In this document: one piece after another, positions 1-4,958 of the stretch
Layout: each line of letters starts with the position of its first letter
Numbering within the stretch: position 1 is the stretch's first letter
Origin: Planctomycetaceae bacterium
GTDB lineage: Bacteria > Planctomycetota > Planctomycetia > Planctomycetales > Planctomycetaceae
Assembly (NCBI GenBank): GCA_947479075.1
Contig: CANJZR010000051.1
Span: forward strand, 1-12,167
Reading direction: 5' to 3'
Length of the DNA stretch: 12,167 nucleotides
Notes under the pieces: generated by a model
The model's database searches: none
The model's input: the letters and a program-made list of their open reading frames with translations, nothing else
Told to the model about the DNA's origin: nothing
Position numbers and translations under genes: made by a program

Positions 1-360
1 GCCTCGTCCGGTGTATTTGAACGTGTCTCCTTGACTAAGCGGGGGGGGGGCAGGACCATTAACCCCACCACTGACCCCGAAGCCAAATTGCGTTGATTGC
101 CCGGTGAACGTGATGCCGGATTTCTGGAGTTCTGTTCGAAGACCACCCCAGTCGCCTGTCAGGGTCGGCCGCGTCCAGAGATCACAGGCGCAGTCCGAAA
201 ACACAGAGTCGAAGCAGATCGTTTCCGGTACGCAGTCGGAAACGCAATCTACGACCGAATCAGTCGCCGCACCAACAGAACACTCCTGCGCCACTGCCAC
301 ATCACAACTCAGAGATAACGCCAGAAGGAATTTGAACAATCGAGGCTTCGCTGCCAGCAT
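1..360 (-). CDS. OprB-type carbohydrate-selective porin, N-terminal part, runs off the left edge
   Basis: I translated this reading frame by hand: it starts at the ATG at 360-358 and stays open for 120 codons to the window edge. Residues 1-24 form a signal peptide (KFLLALSLSCDVAVA, probable cleavage before QE). Residues 27-59 form an unusual linker with six cysteines (27, 39, 43, 49, 57, 59). The mature domain then begins with LTGDWGGLR at 67-75 and a following GITFTGQ strand, the hallmark opening of OprB-family outer-membrane porins, which pass sugars and other small solutes. The end, GDTFKYTGRG, also fits that family. A GGAGA ribosome-binding site (plus-strand 366-370) lies seven bases upstream. 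Family members are usually 400-500 residues, so most of the gene lies outside. A ten-base G run (C run in the coding strand) sits inside the frame, which is in phase on both sides as read. Confidence 0.72.
   Translation of the reverse strand, partial: MLAAKPRLFKFLLALSLSCDVAVAQECSVGAATDSVVDCVSDCVPETICFDSVFSDCACDLWTRPTLTGDWGGLRTELQKSGITFTGQSTQFGFGVSGGVNGPAPPPLSQGDTFKYTGRG
41..50. repeat. G10 homopolymer inside the porin gene
   Basis: Ten consecutive G on the plus strand read as proline codons within the porin (around residues 104-107). The family-like sequence before and after the tract is in the same frame, so the present length is the open state. Tracts of this length are prone to slipped-strand changes and also to sequencing error. 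Confidence 0.9.
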
Positions 361-710
361 GGTATTCTCCGTTGTTACATGTACTAGGAAGGAGAAGATT
401 TGATGGATCGCAACCTTTGGTTTAACAGTTGCATTCCCCCTAGTTCACGACACCATTATGGGAATCATCGACGCCAGCGGATCATTCCCTTCGAACGATC
501 CATACGGCCCACACGTCAATGGCATACAGGAATCTGGACTTCCCGCAAAATGATCATGATTGACATAGATTGCCACCGATTATCTTATGTAAACAGAAAG
601 GTTGTATTCCCTTGAGCAGGGTAGACAGCATCTGGCCATCCGTTCCATGAAAGAATTCCGGCGAAATGCCCGTTGGTGTGTCAGGAGATGGAGCCGCGTA
701 TCCGAAATAG
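361..710. other. Region without a convincing gene, upstream of the porin
   Basis: The minus strand here should carry the porin promoter, but I see no clear -35/-10 pair. On the plus strand a good AAGGAG motif (391-396) precedes a TTG/ATG start at 400/403. The resulting 71-residue frame to 615 is arginine- and histidine-rich and looks non-coding. A second plus frame overlapping it (about 406-550, containing VAFPLVHDTIMGIIDASG) looks more protein-like but lacks a start and ends at TGA. It may be a scrap of a gene I cannot name. Confidence 0.4.
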
Positions 711-857
711 GACCGAGCAGTTCCTCAATCAGGCTTTCGTTGCCAACCAGACATTTCTGTTGGGCCTGCCGTACACCTCGTTCACCTGCATCCGGAGGCC
801 GGTGCGGTCGCCAGTGATGCGGTGGTTTACGGAGTGCGAGTCCACATGAAACTCTAA
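711..857 (+). pseudogene. Possible C-terminal scrap of an OprB-like porin
   Basis: The plus frame between the TAG at 708-710 and the TAA at 855-857 reads PDISVGPAVHLVHLHPEAG followed by a terminal strand DAVVYGVRVHMKL. A penultimate Pxx-xVxP-xxxxxxxP pattern followed by a final hydrophobic beta-strand is how many OprB porins end, and the codons are third-position GC-rich. The 16 or so residues before PDIS do not fit, whereas the adjacent frame (about 680-730, RNRTEQFLN) fits better, so a frameshift is likely. No start or upstream body exists. The similarity is short and judged by eye, so chance cannot be excluded. Confidence 0.3.
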
Positions 858-943
858 CCTTGGTTTGAATGAACCGGTGCTGGAGCGTCCCACCACGATC
901 GAGCTGGACGTTTTCAAACGTACTCTTGCCTGCCGATGACGGA

Positions 944-1366
944 TCACTTTTCCGAGGCAGCGCTCGCTGGCGAACGGAATCCGCAGCTGAAGAAATATCC
1001 GATTGTGTATATCACGACTGTGGAATCGAGGGCAAAAGGGATCCAGAATCCACTTACGAACGAGTTCCGGGCGTTCGCGAGTACGAGCCAGACCATGAAG
1101 CTCTTTTCCAGGGCGCTATAGAGCAGGATGGGCACACGCCATTGTGGAACCAAGGCCGCCAGCATCATGGCAATCCCCATGAGGCCGACCATGATTCCCC
1201 AATGCTGAATAATGATCGTGTAGTCTTGCAGGTAAGGAAGCCTGGCGACGTTGGGCATGGCCCATGACGGCAAGAAGGCATACAGCCCGACGAGAGCTGT
1301 CCCCGCCCCGGTAAAGAGGAAAAAGGGACGAACTGTTCGGGTAAAGAAGCGTTCCAGGGGGCTCAT
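944..1366 (-). CDS. Small integral membrane protein with four predicted helices, function unknown
   Basis: This 140-residue protein has hydrophobic segments at about 14-34, 50-73, 78-98 and 107-127 with short polar loops, and a basic N-terminus (RFFTRTVRP). The third segment carries LLYSALEKSFMVWLVLANA and the fourth ALDSTVVIYTIGYFF; a glutamate and an aspartate sit next to the membrane in these. The overall plan resembles small DoxX/DUF4345-like four-helix proteins, but I cannot assign it to a family. The ATG at 1366 is preceded by GGGA about ten bases upstream, and the stop is TGA at 946-944. It lies downstream of sulfatase 1 but beyond a strong terminator, so it is probably transcribed separately. 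The hydrophobic pattern makes it very likely a real gene. Confidence 0.75.
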   Translation of the reverse strand: MSPLERFFTRTVRPFFLFTGAGTALVGLYAFLPSWAMPNVARLPYLQDYTIIIQHWGIMVGLMGIAMMLAALVPQWRVPILLYSALEKSFMVWLVLANARNSFVSGFWIPFALDSTVVIYTIGYFFSCGFRSPASAASEK

Positions 1367-1606
1367 GCGACACGATCCCTTTCGCTTGGATGTATGCAGG
1401 TTTCGAACTCAGTTGGACGTAAACGAACGCTGGCAACCCTAAGGGACTTGCAGCACGACGGATTTCCTGATCCAACCAGTCTCCCCAAGGGCGTTAGGGC
1501 TCGATGTAATTCGGTCTAAGCCGGATAGCCGTGACGCAATTGAGTAGATCCGAAAGCACCGACCGTGCAACTCAGTGAGATGTCGAGTCTATGAATTCAG
1601 AGGCAA
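1367..1606. other. Gene-free stretch between sulfatase 1 terminator and the membrane protein
   Basis: I see no coding frame with protein-like composition on either strand. The 119-residue minus-strand frame starting at 1475 overlaps the membrane protein out of frame and looks like a shadow. The stretch probably holds the promoter of the membrane protein, but no clear consensus elements are visible. Confidence 0.5.
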
Positions 1607-1642
1607 CAAAAGGGCGGCCGGCCCTGTCTCGGTCGGCCGCCC
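1607..1642 (-). terminator. Rho-independent terminator of sulfatase 1
   Basis: A perfect nine-base inverted repeat, GGGCGGCCG (1612-1620) and CGGCCGCCC (1634-1642), encloses a 13-base loop. On the minus strand it is followed by TTTTGTT (1611 downwards). It lies 45 bases past the stop codon of the sulfatase at 1687. The GC-rich stem plus T-tract is a textbook intrinsic terminator. Confidence 0.85.
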
Positions 1643-1686
1643 GAAGAAGCAAGCGTTATTTCGCATAGGCGAAACAAGCGAACCTA

Positions 1687-3462
1687 TCAGTTTCCACCTG
1701 CGCCCTGTCGGAGCTTCTGAAGGACTTTCTCCAGATTGAAACTGCCTGGCTCTTGGCGAGGAGGAAATTCGGTGTAAGTCGCCAGATGCTGGCCGACGTA
1801 GGCAACCGCTGGCAACAACACGAACGCATGGTCGACTCGCCATCGGTCATAATCCCCTGCCTCGTGATCGGCCCGCTCGAATGGATCGGTCCGAAGACAG
1901 AACAGTTTCGGAAATCGCAGGGTCACCAATGGTTCTTGCCAAACGTCCAGCCCGTGCGCTCTCTGTTCCATGAACACGATTTTCCACCGGTTGTACCGAA
2001 GATTTGCCAGGCTTCCGTCGTCCGTCCAAAAGAAGAACTCTTGACGAGGAGATTCCTTGACCTCACCGCGGAAGTAAGGAATGAGGTTGTAACCATCAAG
2101 GTGCACTTTGAATTCTTTGCCACTGGCCTTGTGGCCCTTGAGCAACTTCTCCTTGATATCCGGTTCTCCCACCCCTGCCAGCAGTGTCGGGAGCATGTCT
2201 TCGTGCGAACAAATGCCGTTGAAAATCGTGCCGGGCTTGATCACGCCCGGCCAGCGGATCATGGTAGGAACGCGGTAACCACCTTCCCAGTTTGAGTTCT
2301 TTTCATTGCGGAATGGGGTACTGCCACCATCCGGCCAGGAAAAGCACTCGGCACCATTGTCGGTCGAATACATCACAATCGTGTTGTCTGCAATGCCCAG
2401 CTTGTCGAGTTGGTCAAGCAATTGACCAACGTGTCCATCATGTTCGACCATTCCGTCCGGATAAACGCCCAATCCCGTCTTGCCCTCAGACTCCTTTTTC
2501 AAGTGAGTCCAGATATGCATGCGAGTCGAATTCCACCAGAGAAAGAACGGCTTGTCGGCTTTCACAGCGCGGTCCACGAAGTCCATAGCACCATTCGTGA
2601 TCTCATCATCAATGGTCTTCATCCGCTCAATCGTCAACGGCCCGGTATCTGTAATCTTTCCATTGGCGAACGACTTGATAACCCCTCGTGGGCCGAATAC
2701 CTTTTTCAGCTCTGGATGCAGTTTGAAGTAATCTGGATGCTCGGGCTCCTGTTCCGCATTCAGGTGATAAAGGTTGCCGTAGAATTCGTCGAAGCCGTGA
2801 TTCGAAGGCAAATGCTCATCGAGGTCACCCAGATGGTTCTTGCCATACTGAGCGGTCATGTACCCATGATTTTTCAACAACTCCGGGATCGTTGGATCCT
2901 TACCAGATAGTCCTTCTTTCGCGCCGGGAAGGCCGACTTTAAGCAGCCCGGTTCGAAATGGACTCTGACCGGTAATGAAAGCTGCCCGTCCCGCAGTGCA
3001 TGACTGCTGCCCGTACCAATCGGTAAACAATCCGCCTTCCTTGGCCACGCGATCGATGTTCGGTGTGTTGTAGCCCATCATCCCACGGTTGTAGGCGCTG
3101 GTGTTGTTCCATCCGACATCGTCGCCCCAAATCATCAGGATATTGGGCTTTTTGCCAGACGCCTGCGCGGCGGTTGTTACAGCGAGATTGTGGGCTGCCA
3201 CGAGTGAACTCGCGTCGGCCAACTCCGTCGATTCTGCCAACGCACAAGAGCGAGTGAGTGACTCGCTACAGCAGGCTTTCCCTGCGGACAAATCAGAAAG
3301 CGAGGTCAATTCCGTGACGGCCGGAATGGCCACGGGACTCGGCTGCGAAATGGCCGCATCGGCTCGATCCGCAATTCGTAAACGGTCTGATGAGGCGAGG
3401 TAGCCGAGAATGGCCCCCACCGTCAGCACGGCCACTGTTTGAAGCGATCTGGGAAATGTCAT
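1687..3462 (-). CDS. Exported arylsulfatase-type sulfatase (formylglycine-dependent), sulfatase 1
   Basis: This 591-residue protein should hydrolyse sulfate esters outside the cytoplasm. The N-terminus has a signal or anchor helix (about 7-23), then a non-conserved linker of about 80 residues with a small cysteine cluster (C64, C65, C73). The sulfatase domain starts at PNILMIWGDDVGWNN, where D114 and D115 are the expected calcium ligands. The active-site signature SCTAGRAAFITG gives C155-x-A157-x-R159, the Cx[PA]xR pattern whose cysteine becomes formylglycine. Further expected residues are K208 (YGKNHLGD), H316 (STRMHIW), D368 and N369 (STDNGAE) and K388. The C-terminus (DPFERADHE, then PPRQEPGSFNLEKVL) is complete for this subfamily. 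The ATG at 3462 has a GAAAGGAAG ribosome-binding site, and the gene ends in TGA before a terminator. It follows the broken FGE-like gene by 73 bases. Natural substrate unknown. Confidence 0.93.
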   Translation of the reverse strand: MTFPRSLQTVAVLTVGAILGYLASSDRLRIADRADAAISQPSPVAIPAVTELTSLSDLSAGKACCSESLTRSCALAESTELADASSLVAAHNLAVTTAAQASGKKPNILMIWGDDVGWNNTSAYNRGMMGYNTPNIDRVAKEGGLFTDWYGQQSCTAGRAAFITGQSPFRTGLLKVGLPGAKEGLSGKDPTIPELLKNHGYMTAQYGKNHLGDLDEHLPSNHGFDEFYGNLYHLNAEQEPEHPDYFKLHPELKKVFGPRGVIKSFANGKITDTGPLTIERMKTIDDEITNGAMDFVDRAVKADKPFFLWWNSTRMHIWTHLKKESEGKTGLGVYPDGMVEHDGHVGQLLDQLDKLGIADNTIVMYSTDNGAECFSWPDGGSTPFRNEKNSNWEGGYRVPTMIRWPGVIKPGTIFNGICSHEDMLPTLLAGVGEPDIKEKLLKGHKASGKEFKVHLDGYNLIPYFRGEVKESPRQEFFFWTDDGSLANLRYNRWKIVFMEQRAHGLDVWQEPLVTLRFPKLFCLRTDPFERADHEAGDYDRWRVDHAFVLLPAVAYVGQHLATYTEFPPRQEPGSFNLEKVLQKLRQGAGGN

Positions 3463-3535
3463 CGAATCTTCCTTTCACTGGGGGAGATACTCACGGCTGT
3501 TGCCGTTCAACTCGAATGCAAAGGGTCAGTTACAA

Positions 3536-3991
3536 CTACGGAGTGGGAGATTTCTCGGCTGTGGCGACATCGCTGGTGGCTTACACAAACCTCTCGAACT
3601 TGTGCGTTCGTGACCTCTTGCGTGTCGATCCAGAGGCCATCCAGGGAGATGAAATGAGCCGGTTGCTCAGCGAGCCAGACTGTCTTGGAATTGCTCCCCA
3701 TCAGAAACTCGCCGCCAGGGATCCAAACCATCCCGTTATGTGCAGCAGTGGGAGCCGACTCCAGACTCGCCGAGGGGGGAGTGATGGTGGCCGTGGAAAG
3801 AGGATTCGTCCCTGTGATGCAGTCGCTGCATAAGCGACAATGAATGCAGCTGAACCGAATAGTGCCAGCTTCACCCTATAACCATCTCGCCAAAACTGAA
3901 CAAATCGCTTCCAGAGACTTACCACCTGCTTTGGGACGGGGTAGTCGGCATCCGAATTCGGGAATTGCCTCGACGAGCCGACAGACACCAC
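3536..3991 (-). pseudogene. Broken formylglycine-generating-enzyme-like gene (FGE/SUMF1 family), truncated and frameshifted
   Basis: An intact FGE oxidises the sulfatase active-site cysteine to formylglycine. The gene appears to start at GTG 3991: AAGGA at 4001-3997 is five bases upstream, and a membrane anchor follows (VKLALFGSAAFIVAYAA). The frame then shifts somewhere about 3795-3835 into a linker ending GMVWIPGGEFLMGS, the characteristic opening of the FGE-sulfatase domain, followed by EQPAHFISLDGLWIDTQEVTNAQ. After NAQ an extra base (3599) breaks the frame. Removing it restores FERFV, then an in-frame TAA (3583-3581), then ATSDVATAEKSPTP and TAG (3538-3536), matching the family pattern NAQFxxFVxATGY. 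The remaining roughly 200 residues of the domain, with the active-site cysteines and metal ligands, are absent. As read it cannot encode a working enzyme. Its position directly upstream of sulfatase 1 is the usual maturase-substrate arrangement. Confidence 0.78.
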
Positions 3992-3996
3992 GAGTA

Positions 3997-4001
3997 TCCT
4001 T
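3997..4001 (-). promoter_or_regulatory. Ribosome-binding site deciding the FGE-like start
   Basis: The minus strand reads AAGGA-TACTC-GTG, placing a good Shine-Dalgarno core five bases before the GTG at 3991-3989. This favours that start over the in-frame GTG at 4018 and the one at 3925, neither of which has a comparable site. Confidence 0.45.
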
Positions 4002-4021
4002 AGGTGAGCATGTTCCACTAG

Positions 4022-4057
4022 CTGAGCGCACGCGAGCGCGTGATTGGGCTCGCTCAG
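4022..4057. repeat. Nested inverted repeat in the PQQ-fragment/FGE spacer
   Basis: CTGAGCG (4022-4028) pairs with CGCTCAG (4051-4057). Inside it CACGCG (4029-4034) pairs with CGCGTG (4037-4042), giving a two-step stem with an eight-base bulge. No T-tract follows on either strand, so it is not a standard terminator. It sits just upstream of the FGE-like start and could act in the leader or be the remains of a mobile element end. Confidence 0.55.
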
Positions 4058-4228
4058 ACAACTTATGAGACAGAGACTGCGTGAGATTCAGATCGGAATC
4101 AGGAGCTTGTCGAACTCTGATGTTGAAACGCAGTCCTTCCATGAATGTAACCACATGAACGACCGTCGTCGAGTAATGTGGCAATAACGATGAGTGGTGT
4201 AATGAACCTCTGATCTCGAGATCGTCGG

Positions 4229-4720
4229 TCAGACACAGGCCACGCGATGGGAAGTTCTCTGAGGAAGAGAAAGGCTACTTCGGTCAGACCACTTTGGTTT
4301 CCGCACGCAGAACACCTGTTTCCCGGTACGGATGAGTAGAGACCCGTTGATGACCGTGACGCCCATGACTTCGGGTTTGGCGTGCATGGCGGCTCCGGCT
4401 TTGCGCTTTGGGTCGGTCTCTTTGTCGATGAGTGATTGATCCGGTTTGATGTCTGGATCCCACTGCTGATTCTCGGCCAGCTTCACAAAGGTGAGCCCGG
4501 CCTTAAGGAGAGTCGTCAGGCCATCCTTCCCGAAGAAGTAAATTCGATCGCCGACACCGAGAGGAGTGGCCCATGGCGACTGTACGATGCGTTCGGAGTA
4601 CTTCTGCTCACCAGTCTTGGCGTCCAGGCAGTAGAGGACTCCCTGCCGATTGACCCAGTAGGCATACCCGGCATGCTCCATCGGTGAGGCCATGCTCGGC
4701 ACTGCTGTCTCGGTTCGTCA
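4229..4720 (-). pseudogene. C-terminal fragment of a PQQ-binding-like beta-propeller protein
   Basis: The 157-residue frame 4702-4229 reads as the last blades of a PQQ-like (BamB-type) propeller: GYAYWVNRQGVLYCLDAKTG is a classic repeat, followed by WATPLGVGDRIYFFGKDGLTT and a final NGSLLIRTGKQVFCV strand. Full proteins of this kind in planctomycetes have about 400 or more residues and are exported. The same frame continues upstream through TETAVPSMASP but meets TGA at 4720-4718; just before it LWTPKVS still looks propeller-like, and nothing recognisable precedes that. There is no signal peptide or credible ribosome-binding site. The tail (WSDRSSLSLPQRTSHRVACV) looks like run-on sequence. I read it as a decayed gene that lost its first two thirds. 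Confidence 0.65.
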
Positions 4721-4889
4721 GGACACCTTTGGCGTCCACAGGTGAAGCCGAACGCGGCGACAAACAGACCGAGGTACGCCACCCACTGAAGGCTACTGCG
4801 CCGGTGTTCCGGCCGAAGTGAGGGAGTCGGCGGTGCTGCTGTCGGGTGTCGATTACCTATGGGTGTTCCCTTGATGAGAATTTCGGTAA

Positions 4890-4926
4890 AGGGAGTGGCG
4901 GCCGGGCCAATTGACGGCCGCCACTC
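4890..4926 (-). terminator. Strong hairpin behind sulfatase 2, likely terminator
   Basis: A perfect 12-base inverted repeat, GAGTGGCGGCCG (4893-4904) and CGGCCGCCACTC (4915-4926), flanks a 10-base loop 33 bases beyond the sulfatase stop. On the minus strand the stem is followed by CCTTTACC, a poor T-tract, so efficiency is uncertain. The inner core GGCGGCCG/CGGCCGCC is the same as in the sulfatase 1 terminator. Confidence 0.7.
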
Positions 4927-4958
4927 GACGGTCGAAAGTGTCATACCAACTCGTGGGC

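Noticed and set aside
104..403. 99-codon plus frame at the left edge
   Set aside because: Antisense to the OprB-like porin, which has a signal peptide, a family signature and a ribosome-binding site.
1753..2910. Plus-strand frames of 180, 98 and 166 codons
   Set aside because: All are antisense to sulfatase 1 and show no independent motif or ribosome-binding site.
3876..4184. 102-codon minus frame upstream of the FGE-like gene
   Set aside because: It overlaps the FGE-like N-terminus in another frame, crosses the nested hairpin and lacks recognisable features.
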